Shown: piece after piece, positions 16,417-25,764 of the stretch
Position numbering within the stretch: position 1 is the stretch's first letter
How the letters are laid out: each line of letters begins with the position of its first letter
Assembly: GCA_020634235.1 (NCBI GenBank)
Contig: JACKCB010000004.1
Coordinates: 124,001 to 188,000 of the forward strand
Source: Ardenticatenaceae bacterium
GTDB lineage: Bacteria > Chloroflexota > Anaerolineae > Promineifilales > Promineifilaceae
Length of the DNA stretch: 64,000 nt
Direction of reading: 5' to 3'
The notes under the pieces: model-generated
The model's input: only the letters and a program-made list of their open reading frames with translations
Databases searched by the model: none
What the model was told of the DNA's origin: nothing
Position numbers and translations under genes: made by a program

Positions 16417-17415
16417 ATGAGCTTCATCTTTGAATCACTGTTTTGCCTGGTTGGCCTGGGGCTGTTCCTGGTCTTGGTCATGGCCCTGCTCTCCCCCCTG
16501 GAGGCGCTGGGCTGGTGGGCCGGCTGGTCGGCGCGAGACATTTCACCCAGCTCCCCGGCCGGGTCGCCAACCCTCCCCACCACCGGCCAACCCCAGCCCG
16601 GCAAGCATTACGTCATCTACCTCACCGCCATTGGCGGCATTTCCGCCGCCGACATCTCCGGCCGGGAGCGCAGCTTCCTGGCCAAACTCAGCGCCCTGGT
16701 CCCCGGCACCGTCATCGTAGACGACGTTTTCCCCTTCTCCGTCACCAACAATCCACTAAACGGCGAGCGGCCACTGGCCTGGTTGTGGCAGCGCATTCAC
16801 AACAGCCGCATGCGCGGGCGAGGGGCGCTCATCTCAGGCCTGATCTTTGTGCGCAACCTGCTCCAGGTGGCCGTCTCCGCCGATCCCCGCTACGGCCCCA
16901 TCTACAACGTGGGTGTGGCCCGCGAGCTGGCCAAAAGCTTACTGGCCCATGGCTACCCGGCCGGGAGCGGGCAGCCGATCACCATCATGGGCTGGAGCGG
17001 CGGCGGGCAAATCTCGGTCGGCACCGCCCGCTACCTGCACCAGGCATTCGCCGCGCCCATCACCGTTATCTCCATCGGCGGAGTCATCGCCGACGAACCC
17101 GGCATCGCCGATGTGGCCCACCTTTACCACCTAAACGGCTCCCGCGACCCCGCACCCCACCTCATTGGCCTGCTGTGGCCCGGCCGGTGGCCGCTGCTGC
17201 GCTACTCTGCCTGGAACCGCGCCATACAGGCTGGCCGCATCACCAATATCGACACCGGCCCCATGAAACACACCGGCCGGGAAGATTACTTCGACCGCAA
17301 GAGTACCTTGCCCGATGGTCAGACCTACGCAGACCGGACGGTGAGCATCATTGCCGGCATCATCGCCGGCGAGGCCGCCCATGGAACAGGCTCCTTACTA
17401 CCAGAAACTACTTGA
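16417..17415 (+). CDS. Membrane-anchored alpha/beta-hydrolase-like protein
   Basis: A 332-residue protein with an N-terminal membrane helix (LFCLVGLGLFLVLVMALLSP). The ~260-residue domain contains IMGWSGGGQISVGTARYL, a classic nucleophile elbow (G-W-S-G-G) that suggests an alpha/beta-hydrolase fold with Ser as nucleophile. Late acidic and histidine candidates are DPAPH and the H of MKHTGREDYFD. The family is not recognised and the substrate is unknown. GTAGGAG precedes the ATG. It starts 12 bases after the Yip1-like gene and overlaps the next gene by 35 bases, so it is part of the same operon. Confidence 0.7.
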   Translation: MSFIFESLFCLVGLGLFLVLVMALLSPLEALGWWAGWSARDISPSSPAGSPTLPTTGQPQPGKHYVIYLTAIGGISAADISGRERSFLAKLSALVPGTVIVDDVFPFSVTNNPLNGERPLAWLWQRIHNSRMRGRGALISGLIFVRNLLQVAVSADPRYGPIYNVGVARELAKSLLAHGYPAGSGQPITIMGWSGGGQISVGTARYLHQAFAAPITVISIGGVIADEPGIADVAHLYHLNGSRDPAPHLIGLLWPGRWPLLRYSAWNRAIQAGRITNIDTGPMKHTGREDYFDRKSTLPDGQTYADRTVSIIAGIIAGEAAHGTGSLLPETT

Positions 17416-18139
17416 GGCATTTGCCCAGCCCGGTTGTGCCCTTTGCCGCCTGGGGAATGACGCCGCCGATCGTTACCTGGACGCGACCCTATGGGAGCTG
17501 GTAAACGATTTCAAGCTGCGCGCCGAGCTAAACCAGGCCCGCGGCTACTGCCAGATTCATGGCTGGATGCTGGTGCGCTCCGGTGGCGCCATCGGCACCA
17601 CCATTCTCATGCAGGGGGTCACCAAGACGCTGCTCGATGTGCTGGCCGGCAGCCCGCTAACCGCCATGCCCAATTCCACCTGGCAAAGCCTGCTGCGCAG
17701 CCTGGACAGCCGCCGCCCCCAGGCCGCCACGGCCAACCTGGTCAGCGAGCTGTCGCCGCAAGCCCCCTGCCCGGTCTGCGTGCAGGTGGCCGAGGTGGAG
17801 CGGCTGGCCATCGCCAGCCTGTTAGCCCATCTCACCGGCCGGGATGCCCTGGTCGACGCCTACACCACCTCGGCCGGATTGTGCCTGCCCCACTTCCGGC
17901 AAACGTTGGCCGCCGCCCCGGCCGGGACGGCGCTAGAAACCCTGCTCACCGCCCAACAAGCCATCTGGCAGCAACTACACGCCGAACTAACCGAATTCAT
18001 CCGCAAGAACGATTACAATGTGAAGGAAGAGACGTATGGGGCAGAGGAAGATGCCTGGCTGCGGGCTTTGGCGGCGGTTTGTGGCACCCGGCCGGGGGGT
18101 GATTCCGGCCGCCAGGGACTAACCCAATCCCGCCGCTAA
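17381..18139 (+). CDS. DUF6062-like cysteine-rich protein
   Basis: A 252-residue soluble protein with two CxxC-type sites, CALCRLGNDAADRYL near the start and CPVCVQVAEVERL mid-protein. The conserved surrounds are ARGYCQIHGWML and GLCLPHFRQTL. This C-x2-C ... GYCxxHxW ... CPxC ... LCLPHF pattern is that of DUF6062-like proteins common in Chloroflexota and Firmicutes. The cysteines and histidines probably bind metal; no activity is known. The ATG at 17381 overlaps the end of the preceding gene by 35 bases, indicating translational coupling. The C-terminus from about residue 240 is low complexity. Confidence 0.78.
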   Translation: MEQAPYYQKLLEAFAQPGCALCRLGNDAADRYLDATLWELVNDFKLRAELNQARGYCQIHGWMLVRSGGAIGTTILMQGVTKTLLDVLAGSPLTAMPNSTWQSLLRSLDSRRPQAATANLVSELSPQAPCPVCVQVAEVERLAIASLLAHLTGRDALVDAYTTSAGLCLPHFRQTLAAAPAGTALETLLTAQQAIWQQLHAELTEFIRKNDYNVKEETYGAEEDAWLRALAAVCGTRPGGDSGRQGLTQSRR

Positions 18140-18486
18140 CACAAAACAGCACCGGCCAGCCACCCCTCTACAGCAGCGGCAGCAGTCGCCATGGCTAAAC
18201 ACACCCTCGCCCCCCAACCGCTGCAAATTGGACAACCAATACCCTCTAGCTATAATCAACCGGAGTGCCTGAAACATAGCAAAGACTCTCGCCGGGCAAT
18301 CCCAAAGCGTCGCGGCAATCTGGCATCAGGCGCGCGAACTAAGATTTAGGCAATTGGTGCGGGGCTGTTTTGCTCCACCCTTCCCCAACCTAGGAAGCCG
18401 AACCGCCCGTTACCCCGCCGCCGAGCAAGTGCCAGTCAATGTGGGTCCAAAGCCATATGAAGTTTCTGTAAGGAGAGAAAGATAAG
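18140..18486 (+). other. Intergenic region / 5' leader of the substrate-binding lipoprotein
   Basis: No gene is seen. It contains a strong promoter (18228-18256), and a leader of about 225 bases follows before the ATG at 18487. No obvious terminator or riboswitch fold was recognised in the leader. Confidence 0.55.
18228..18256 (+). promoter_or_regulatory. Sigma70-type promoter TTGGAC-17-TATAAT
   Basis: TTGGAC at 18228-18233 and a perfect TATAAT at 18251-18256 are separated by 17 bases. This is the best promoter for the following lipoprotein gene; transcription would start near 18263. Confidence 0.7.
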
Positions 18487-20997
18487 ATGAAGATGAGAAG
18501 ATCCGTCCTGATAATCCTGGCGCTCATGGTGGCCATCCTGGTCGCCTGCTCCCGCCAGGACCCCACCCCCACGCCGGTACCGCCCACCAAAGCCCCCACC
18601 GCCGTGCCGCTGCCCACCAACACAGTCGCCCCCCCGGCCACAGAAACGCCCCCCGGTGATCAGGCCTGGGCGCGCATCCAGGCCAACGGCCGGATGATTG
18701 TCGGCACCGCCGCCGATTACCCGCCCTTCGAATACTACACCAGCAGCTTCCTGCTCGACGGCTTCGACATCGCCCTGATGCGCGCCATTGGCGAAAAGAT
18801 GGGCGTTCAGGTTGAATTCCGCGACATCGCCTTCGACGGCCTGGGCGGCGCCCTCCAGGTCGACCAGATCGACGCGGCGATCTCCGCCATCTCGGCCAAC
18901 ACCGACCGCGCCGAGCTTGTCGATTTCAGCAACATCTACCTCATCACCGAAGACGCCGTCATAGCCGCCAACGACGCCCCCTACACCATCACCGACATCA
19001 CCGACCTGGCCGAATTTCGCGTCGGCGTCCAGCGCCTATCCGTCTATGAAGATTGGCTGCGCGACAACCTGGTGGACGAAGAGCTGATGGAGCCAACCAA
19101 CCTGTTCGTCTACCAAAATGCCAACGAAATCCAAACCGCGCTCACAGAAGGCGAAATTGACCTGGCCGTGGTAGACCGGCCGGTCGCTGAAGTCGCCGCC
19201 CAGGCCGGAGACTACAAGATCATCGGCCAGGGACTCTACCCGCAACGCCTGGCCATCGCCATGAAACAAGACTCGCCCACCCTGCAGGCCGAGATCAACC
19301 GCGTTCTCAGTGAATTGCAGCTAGATGGCACAGTTGCCCAACTCGCCCTACAGCACCTGACCATTGAGCGCTTGCCACCCATTACCGATCCCACCCCGCC
19401 CACCGGTGACGGCGGCGACAACGTCGCCTGTATCGACGCCATGCAGTTTGTCAACGATGTCAACCTGGATGATGACAACATGCGGAACCCGCCGCAAATA
19501 TCCCCCGGCGTCGTCTTCGAGAAGATCTGGCGGCTGCGCAACGTGGGCACCTGCACCTGGACAGCCGCCTACACCGCCCAATTCGTGGGCGGCAACAACG
19601 GCCTGGCCCGCATGGGCGGCCTCCCCACCAACCTGGTCGGCGAAGTCCGGCCGGGGCAGGAATATGACCTGACCGTGCGCCTGGTTTCGCCGCTGTTCCC
19701 CGGCGTCTATCAGGGCTTCTGGCAATTGTTCAACGCCAGCAACGTCGGCTTCGGCGAACGCTTCTGGGTAGGCATCACCGTTCCCGGTTCGCCCACCCCC
19801 ACCCCGCTGCCCACCGCCACCCCCTCGCCCGACATCAACTTCACCGCCGACCGCACCACCATCAACCAGGGTGAATGCGCCACCCTGAGCTGGCGGGTAC
19901 AGAACGTCCGGGCCGTCTTCCTGTATCCGCAAGGCGAACCCTGGGACAGATACCCGGTCGTAGGCGAAGGCACCCGCACCGTCTGCCCTACCACCACCAC
20001 CACCTATGAACTGCGCGTGGTCCGCCTGGACAACAGCGTCGAAATCCGCCAGATCCGCATCCAGGTCAACCAAACCATCGGCGCGCCAACCATCCGCCGC
20101 TTCACCGTCGATCCCCCTTACCAAATCTTCACCGGGCAGTGCGTCACGGTTCAATGGATTGTGGAAGGGGCGGTAGACCGGGTGCGGATCACCCGCAACA
20201 ACGACGTGCTGCAAGATGGCTCCCCCTTCAGCGGCTCACGCCAGGACTGCCCACCCGGCACCGGCGAACAGGCCTACAACCTGGAAGCGATTGGCCCTGG
20301 TGGCACCAGCCGGCAGCAGGTATTCATCCAGGTCATCCAGCCCACGGCTGAACCGCCCACGCCCACCCCAGTTCCACCGAACCCGCCGCCGGTCATCCTA
20401 AGCTTCAGCGTTTCGCCCGGCCAGGTCCAGGTTGGCCAATGTGTCAGCATTTACTGGCGAGTTAGCGGCGGCGTAAGCTGGGTACAGATTATGCGGGATG
20501 GCAACGTGGTGCTAGATGGCGCCCCGCTGAATGGCCAGACAAGCGACTGCCCGGCCGCGCCCGGCACCATCACCTACCGGGTGGAAGCGCGCAACAATTC
20601 GGGCGACGTGGCCGCCCAGAACGCGGCGATCACCGTGACCCAAAGCACGCCGCAGAATCCGCTGGCCAATTCCAACTGGTCGCTGGCCACGCTGTATGTG
20701 AACCAACTGCCGGTGCCCGACACAACCGTGACGGCCTACTTCAGCGCCGACGGGGCTATCAGTGGCAATGCCAGTTGCAACACTTACAACGGCCGCTATA
20801 CCGTGGATGGCAGTTCGCTGGTCTTCACGCCGCTGATCACCACGGGGCTGACCTGTGGTGATGCGGCCAACCAGCAAGAGGCCGCCTTCCTGGCGGCCAT
20901 GGCCTCGGTGCAGTCGTTTGAGATTGCCGGCAATCAGTTGATCCTGCGCGACGAGGATGGCGCCGAAGTGGCGCGCTTCACGCGCATCGACCGTTAA
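18487..20997 (+). CDS. Lipoprotein: solute-binding domain + NBR1-type Ig + Ig-like repeats + META
   Basis: An 836-residue exported lipoprotein. The lipobox LVAC is at Cys 21 and a Pro/Thr linker follows. Residues ~60-295 form a family-3 extracellular solute-binding domain of amino-acid transporter type (MIVGTAADYPPFEYY, GFDIALMRAIGEKMGVQVEF, DQIDAAISAISANTDRAELV, FRVGVQRLSVYEDWL). Residues ~310-430 match the NBR1/N-BRCA1 Ig-like domain (FEKIWRLRNVGTCTWTAAY, GVYQGFWQLFNASNVGFGE). About three more Ig-like repeats follow, each with GECATLSW or GQCVTVQW type cores. The C-terminus is a META domain (ISGNASCNTYNGRY). No permease genes adjoin, so it may be a ligand sensor rather than a transporter subunit. 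AGGAG lies 11 bases before the ATG. Confidence 0.88.
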   Translation: MKMRRSVLIILALMVAILVACSRQDPTPTPVPPTKAPTAVPLPTNTVAPPATETPPGDQAWARIQANGRMIVGTAADYPPFEYYTSSFLLDGFDIALMRAIGEKMGVQVEFRDIAFDGLGGALQVDQIDAAISAISANTDRAELVDFSNIYLITEDAVIAANDAPYTITDITDLAEFRVGVQRLSVYEDWLRDNLVDEELMEPTNLFVYQNANEIQTALTEGEIDLAVVDRPVAEVAAQAGDYKIIGQGLYPQRLAIAMKQDSPTLQAEINRVLSELQLDGTVAQLALQHLTIERLPPITDPTPPTGDGGDNVACIDAMQFVNDVNLDDDNMRNPPQISPGVVFEKIWRLRNVGTCTWTAAYTAQFVGGNNGLARMGGLPTNLVGEVRPGQEYDLTVRLVSPLFPGVYQGFWQLFNASNVGFGERFWVGITVPGSPTPTPLPTATPSPDINFTADRTTINQGECATLSWRVQNVRAVFLYPQGEPWDRYPVVGEGTRTVCPTTTTTYELRVVRLDNSVEIRQIRIQVNQTIGAPTIRRFTVDPPYQIFTGQCVTVQWIVEGAVDRVRITRNNDVLQDGSPFSGSRQDCPPGTGEQAYNLEAIGPGGTSRQQVFIQVIQPTAEPPTPTPVPPNPPPVILSFSVSPGQVQVGQCVSIYWRVSGGVSWVQIMRDGNVVLDGAPLNGQTSDCPAAPGTITYRVEARNNSGDVAAQNAAITVTQSTPQNPLANSNWSLATLYVNQLPVPDTTVTAYFSADGAISGNASCNTYNGRYTVDGSSLVFTPLITTGLTCGDAANQQEAAFLAAMASVQSFEIAGNQLILRDEDGAEVARFTRIDR

Positions 20998-21010
20998 CGC
21001 TAACGCTATT

Positions 21011-21049
21011 GGAGAGCTAGAGGGGTTCCGATACGCCCTCTAGCTCTCC
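21011..21049. terminator. Hairpin terminator between convergent genes
   Basis: A perfect 14-bp stem (GGAGAGCTAGAGGG and its complement) with an 11-base loop sits between the convergent solute-binding gene and the minus-strand gene ending at 21057. No long T-run follows on either side, so it may work as a bidirectional or Rho-assisted end. Confidence 0.6.
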
Positions 21050-21056
21050 CCTTTCC

Positions 21057-22202
21057 TCAGAACCCCAGGCCCCAGGTGTATTCCAGGTTGCCGTAACCTG
21101 GCCCGGCGCTGCCCTCGTCGAAGGGTTGGCCGGCCACCCGGCCGGAGACCCCCACCATCCGGAAGAGATATTCATTGTAGTCGAAATGGGTGCGCAGCCG
21201 GCCGCGCAGCACCTGCCGATCCATGAAAAAGCGGGCGTGGGCGTGTGGCTCGGCCCGGAACTGGATGAAATCACCCGCTTTATTGGCAGCGCGGATGGCG
21301 AAGTGCGGATAGGGGCCGGCGTTGAAATCGGGCCGCACCGCCACCCGGTCTACACGCAGCCAGTCGTCCCACCCCGGCCGGTAGAGGAACGCTCCGGGCA
21401 GCACCGGCAGCGTCGCTTTCTCCAGGCCGCTGCGGTAGAAGGCGTGCTTGCGCCGCAAGGCTTGCAGACCGGCGTAGGGTACGTAGGCGGAGAAGAGGGT
21501 GCCATCGGGCAGCAGCGCCCAGACCCATTTCCAGGGGAAGGCGGGCACGTTGAGACAAACGCGCTGGAAGTAGCCAATGCCGGTGAGGGTTTCGGTCCCG
21601 GCCGGGGAGGTGAACTCGCCGGCAAAATGCACGTAGCGCCAGGCCACAAAATGGGTGCCGCCCAACGGCGTGTGGATATTTATCGCCTCGTGGGGCGCGG
21701 TCACCCGTGAATCCAGGTCGCCCCAGGTGCGGAAACGGGCCTCCCCCCGCTCTCCCCGGAAATGCGCTTCCAGGGCCAGGGGATCATCGGCGGCCACGCG
21801 AATCTCCGCGCCGTGCGGTTCCCGGCCGGGGGCATCGGCCCACGCCGTCAGATACCCCTCCGTCGACAGCGTCGCCGGCGCCAGTTGGTGAACAACGTCT
21901 TCGTGCAGTTGCACCCCGTCATGAATCCAACCCACGGCCACCGTGTTAAAGCGGTCCAGGCCGTTCGCCAGGGGCCGCCGCAGGTCCATGCCCTGATGAG
22001 AAATGCCGGCAATATTTACCTGCGACCCCACCGACGCGGCGAGCGTAAACATCATCTGCCGGGGGCCGTAGCCCGCACCTTGTTTAGGAAAAAGAAGAAA
22101 AAACCACCAGGTAGAAGAACGGGGATTCTGCTGTTGGGGCATCTGGCTCCATATCTGGTTGAAAACGCGTTGGTGTTCAGGTTGTATATTTCGTCTTGTC
22201 AT
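21057..22202 (-). CDS. Hypothetical protein, possible lipocalin/AttH-like beta-rich fold
   Basis: A 381-residue protein I do not recognise with certainty. It lacks a signal peptide and is rich in Trp, Tyr and Phe in alternating patterns (FVAWRYVHFAGEFTSPAGTE, FPWKWVWALLPDGTLFSAYV, FIQFRAEPHAHARFF, YNEYLFRMVGVSGRV). This suggests a large beta-barrel, as in AttH/DUF2804/tocopherol-cyclase-like proteins; this is a weak resemblance only. It overlaps the upstream holin-phosphodiesterase gene by 4 bases (ATGA), so the two are translationally coupled and probably act together. Confidence 0.6.
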   Translation of the reverse strand: MTRRNIQPEHQRVFNQIWSQMPQQQNPRSSTWWFFLLFPKQGAGYGPRQMMFTLAASVGSQVNIAGISHQGMDLRRPLANGLDRFNTVAVGWIHDGVQLHEDVVHQLAPATLSTEGYLTAWADAPGREPHGAEIRVAADDPLALEAHFRGERGEARFRTWGDLDSRVTAPHEAINIHTPLGGTHFVAWRYVHFAGEFTSPAGTETLTGIGYFQRVCLNVPAFPWKWVWALLPDGTLFSAYVPYAGLQALRRKHAFYRSGLEKATLPVLPGAFLYRPGWDDWLRVDRVAVRPDFNAGPYPHFAIRAANKAGDFIQFRAEPHAHARFFMDRQVLRGRLRTHFDYNEYLFRMVGVSGRVAGQPFDEGSAGPGYGNLEYTWGLGF

Positions 22203-24331
22203 CTGCGATTAGATTGCCTCATTGGTTCTGGTTGACGAACCGGCCGGGATTTTTTGTCCCCGGCCGGGGCAGCATCTGCCAGCGTCCCCGCCCCGGCCAT
22301 CCAATCCTTAAAGAGGTAATAGACAGCCTCTGCCCCCACCAAACTACCGTCCGGCGCGGGCAACCCGGCCGGGAACAGAATAAACGCCCGCGTCTGATCC
22401 CCGCCCAACCCGCCATGCGAGCCAATCAACTCCTCAAACGCCGCCACCTCATTACGCTGCGGATCATAAAAACCGTTCACGTAAATATCCGGCGCCGCCT
22501 GAAAGCCAGCCGCCCGGCGCAGGTGCACCGCCGCATTCGGGCCAAAGGGCGCCAGCGGATTCTCCCCCACCACGCGCTCCTCCGTCAGGTAACAAACCCC
22601 GTGCGCCCCCAGCGCCATCGGCCCATGCACCGCCGAATACACCAGCAAAAAGCCAATCCCCTCATGCTCCGTCAACCCCGCCAGCAAGCCCGGGAAATAC
22701 ACCTCAATCTCCTCCAGCGTCAGCCGTTCCGGCCAATCCTTGAAATAGATCAGCCCCAGGTTGCCCGAAGCCAACACCAGCACCCGCCCTTCCTCCGCCG
22801 CGCCGGCCGCCGCCGAACGCCGCCGCTCATGTTCCGGTCCCAGCACCACATCCCCGTCAAACGTCCGGCGGCGCATTGCTCGCCGCAGCGGCCGGGCCAG
22901 CGCATGGTGCTCATTGCGGATCGCCTCAGTCAAAAACACATTCAGGTGCCCCCAGCCCTCATCCGTAGCCATCTGGGCCTGCACCTGGTACTCCGCACTG
23001 GTCAGCGCATCCACCAGCTCGCGCAGCGTCAGCCGGTAGCGCTGCTTAAACGTCGCCCCACCACTCTGCCCGTGGTCCGATAATAGCACCAGGTGGTAGG
23101 GGCGCGAAGCGTGCCGCACGGCACTCTGCAAACGGGGCAACTGCTGGTCCAGCTTGCGCAGCACATCAAACGCATCGGGCGACGTTACCCCGGAATGGTG
23201 GGCCACCTCATCATACCCCACAAAGGTGGCGTATGCCGCCGGCACACCGGAAAAAACGTCCCCAATCAACGTGTACATATTCAGTTCGCGCATGATCACC
23301 GTCATCGACGCGCGCAGCAGCGGATAGGCCCCACCCCGTTTTTCGGCCCCCAGGCATGGCTGCACATGGTGCCGCCGCGCCTGCCAAAACTGCACCTTCT
23401 CCAGCACGATTTCCCACAAAAACAGCAGCACGGTGCGCGACACGTTGTAAGGGTGCATGAAGTAAGCGTAGAATTCGCCGGTGTGCAGCCGGGCAAAATC
23501 GGCCAGGACGCTGGCCGTAGCCATCACCCGCGACGCGTCGCCAGAGAAGAGATTGCCCCGGCTAACGCCGCCGTTGGCCAGCAGCCCGTTGCCGTCCGAG
23601 ATTTGCGCCTCTAGTTCAGCCACCATGGCCGGGCTGTTGGTGGTCACAATCCGGCCGGTCTCTTTTTCATACCAGCGAAATCCGGGGATGTTGTCGTTGT
23701 TGCCGTGCAGGATCCCCGCCTGGCTGGCCGAGGTCTGCGACGAGAGGTCAGTCTCCCACTCCAACAGTTGGTAGCCATCGCGGGCCAGCCAGCCGGCCAG
23801 GTTGGGCATGTAGCCCCGGCGCAGCGCCTGGTCTAGCACCGGCCGGGCCAGGCCATCAATTTCCAGGAAGAGAAAACCGGGGATAGCGGTTCGTCCCGGC
23901 CGGGAGCTTTGCGCCACCCGCCGGATCACATTACGATAATACGCATTCTCATCGTCAATCGTCAGCAAACTACTCGTGACCGCGTTCACCGCCGTCATCC
24001 CCAACGTCACCAAAATCCCCACCGCAATCCCCGCCACATCAAACCCCGGCACAAACGTCCCCGCCAGGTCCACCAGCAGCCCATTCAGCACCAGCGAAAA
24101 CAACCCCAACGTCAACACCGTAAACGGCAGCGTCACATAGCTCATAATCGGCCACAAGAACGCATTCAGCAGCCCAATCACCGCCACCGCCGCCACCGCC
24201 GCCGCCAGGCTGTCAATCTGCAAGCCCGGCAAAAACAGGTCCATCACCAGCAGCGCCATTACCTGGATCACCCAAACAACCAGGACACGGACCACCGGAT
24301 GTCTTGTGTGGGTCTTCAGGGGGGCATACAT
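22199..24331 (-). CDS. Holin-like membrane domain fused to alkaline-phosphatase-superfamily phosphodiesterase
   Basis: A 710-residue membrane enzyme. Residues ~12-120 form a four-helix holin-like domain (VLVVWVIQVMALLVMDLFLP, GLLNAFLWPIMSYVTLPFTV, TLGLFSLVLNGLLVDLAGTF). The rest is an alkaline-phosphatase-superfamily (type I phosphodiesterase/nucleotide pyrophosphatase) domain: FLFLEIDGLARPVLDQAL with the first metal Asp, nucleophile region SSQTSASQAGILHG, VGYDEVAHHSG and LLSDHGQSGGATF with late metal ligands. It probably hydrolyses a phosphodiester or lipid head group at the membrane; the substrate is unknown. The second gene in this window with a holin-like N-terminus is at 7399. It is coupled to the following gene by an ATGA overlap. 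Confidence 0.87.
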   Translation of the reverse strand: MYAPLKTHTRHPVVRVLVVWVIQVMALLVMDLFLPGLQIDSLAAAVAAVAVIGLLNAFLWPIMSYVTLPFTVLTLGLFSLVLNGLLVDLAGTFVPGFDVAGIAVGILVTLGMTAVNAVTSSLLTIDDENAYYRNVIRRVAQSSRPGRTAIPGFLFLEIDGLARPVLDQALRRGYMPNLAGWLARDGYQLLEWETDLSSQTSASQAGILHGNNDNIPGFRWYEKETGRIVTTNSPAMVAELEAQISDGNGLLANGGVSRGNLFSGDASRVMATASVLADFARLHTGEFYAYFMHPYNVSRTVLLFLWEIVLEKVQFWQARRHHVQPCLGAEKRGGAYPLLRASMTVIMRELNMYTLIGDVFSGVPAAYATFVGYDEVAHHSGVTSPDAFDVLRKLDQQLPRLQSAVRHASRPYHLVLLSDHGQSGGATFKQRYRLTLRELVDALTSAEYQVQAQMATDEGWGHLNVFLTEAIRNEHHALARPLRRAMRRRTFDGDVVLGPEHERRRSAAAGAAEEGRVLVLASGNLGLIYFKDWPERLTLEEIEVYFPGLLAGLTEHEGIGFLLVYSAVHGPMALGAHGVCYLTEERVVGENPLAPFGPNAAVHLRRAAGFQAAPDIYVNGFYDPQRNEVAAFEELIGSHGGLGGDQTRAFILFPAGLPAPDGSLVGAEAVYYLFKDWMAGAGTLADAAPAGDKKSRPVRQPEPMRQSNRR

Positions 24332-24648
24332 AGATCAGGCTACCTTTACAGTCAGGTTGTTCGCCAGGAACAAACCCATTCAAAGCAGTCTCACCACCAG
24401 TCAGGGGCAGGATGGCGACCAAACGACCCCTATAGCAAAATTATAAACGGCCATTACACTTACAGTTGTATCCGATTTACCATTGCCTGTCACTGCCCGG
24501 TGGGCAAAAACGTCACCGTCTCCCTGGCCCGCTGGAAATCGGCCCGGTTTAGTGCTATGCTGTGAGCAGTCGTTGCATGCCCCCGGCGGTACCCGGCCGG
24601 GCCCGGCCGGGGTGCACCCATTATTGAAACAACAGGAAGGAACACCCC
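24332..24648. other. Divergent intergenic region with tandem CCCGGCCGGG
   Basis: No gene is seen. Two CCCGGCCGGG copies sit back to back at about 24593-24611. An AT-rich stretch with TATAAT on the minus strand (near 24440) may serve the phosphodiesterase gene, but no good -35 accompanies it. AGGAAGGA precedes the small lipoprotein gene. Confidence 0.5.
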
Positions 24649-25050
24649 ATGAAACACCTTCTACTACTACTCATGCTCATGGCCCTGGCCGGCCTGGCCT
24701 GCGGCATCGGCTCCGGCACCCCCACCCCCAACCCAACCATAACGCCTGCGGCCACACTCCCCCCCACCGCAACCCCCTCCCCCATCCCCAGCGAAACACC
24801 AACCCCCACGGAAACGGCCACCCCCACGGCCACGGCCACCGCCACCGCCACGCCAACCCCCAGCCCCACGGCCACCGCCACCGTCACCAGCGGCGGCGAT
24901 ACCGGCGGCAGCGTACCCACCATTCCACCCATCGTCAACACCATCATCCCCCCCATCCCCACCATCCCACAGATCCCGCCCATCCCCACCATCCCCGGTC
25001 TGCCCATTCCGCCCATCCCGCCCATTCCGCCCATCCCAGGTTTGCCGTAG
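24649..25050 (+). CDS. Small Pro/Thr-rich lipoprotein
   Basis: A 133-residue protein. It starts with a signal peptide and lipobox LAGLAC (MKHLLLLLMLMALAGLACGI), followed by a low-complexity region of PT, TAT and PIPP repeats and a tail of PPIPxIP units. There is no globular domain. It is likely a surface spacer or stalk. The strong AGGAAGGA before the ATG, and a signal peptide that stands apart from the repeats, argue for a real gene despite the low complexity. Confidence 0.65.
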   Translation: MKHLLLLLMLMALAGLACGIGSGTPTPNPTITPAATLPPTATPSPIPSETPTPTETATPTATATATATPTPSPTATATVTSGGDTGGSVPTIPPIVNTIIPPIPTIPQIPPIPTIPGLPIPPIPPIPPIPGLP

Positions 25051-25113
25051 TAACCGCTCATCCTAGACCTGGCGCGGTTGGCCCAATCCACGAGCCTGGA
25101 CCAACCTGAAAAC

Positions 25114-25764
25114 CTACAACAGCTCCGCCAGCGTGGGCACCAGGGCCGGCCATTGGCCGCTTGCCTGCCACGTCTGGACCTGCAGCGCCACAAAGTGGGC
25201 CAGCTCGTGGTAATCTGGCTCCGGCAGCGCCGGGAAATGGGCAAACTTCTGCTGCAGCGCCGCCAGACAGCTAAGATACAACATCTGCGGGTCCACGTTG
25301 GCCAGTTGGTGTTGGAAGGCAAACGGCTCACGGCTGGCCCAGGCCGCCCGCCGGCGGGCCAGCAGCACCTCCACTTCGGCCGTGAACAGCGCCGGCAGCG
25401 TTTGCGGCGCAGCCAGGTCAAAGATGGGGGCCGGCGACGTCAGTGTACAGCGCGTCTGCGCCTCGTCAGACACAATGGCCAGCTCGCCGCCAAAGGTGAA
25501 AGCCTCCACCATTTTGCCCAGGCGATCATGCAGAACCACCCGGCCGGGGCAAACCCGAAACGCATTCCCCATCATCCAGGGGTGATGAATACGCAGCAGC
25601 CGCAGGCTGTTGTTCTCCACCACAGGCACCTGCATATACTCCGGGTCAAAATGGCGGTAGGTTGGCAGCGGGTGCATCACCACATCCAGCTGGGGATGGC
25701 AGGCACAGTCGTGGTCCCCGGCCGGGTGAAAATAGTAGCCCAAATCTGGCATCTGCTCACTCAT
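25114..25764 (-). CDS. Hypothetical protein (His/Trp/Leu-rich, no known family)
   Basis: A 216-residue soluble protein that I do not recognise. The N-terminus contains DHDCACHPQLDVVMHP and RLLRIHHPWMMG, His- and Cys-rich segments that could bind metal. The C-terminal half is helical (VEVLLARRRAAWASREPFAF, LYLSCLAALQQKF). AGGAG lies 8 bases before the ATG. It is divergent from the glutamine synthetase gene; no functional link is evident. Confidence 0.6.
   Translation of the reverse strand: MSEQMPDLGYYFHPAGDHDCACHPQLDVVMHPLPTYRHFDPEYMQVPVVENNSLRLLRIHHPWMMGNAFRVCPGRVVLHDRLGKMVEAFTFGGELAIVSDEAQTRCTLTSPAPIFDLAAPQTLPALFTAEVEVLLARRRAAWASREPFAFQHQLANVDPQMLYLSCLAALQQKFAHFPALPEPDYHELAHFVALQVQTWQASGQWPALVPTLAELL

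Noticed and set aside
24649..25050. Reading the PT/PIPP-rich frame as noncoding low-complexity DNA
   Set aside because: A clear signal peptide with lipobox and a strong Shine-Dalgarno precede it, so it was kept as a lipoprotein gene with moderate confidence.
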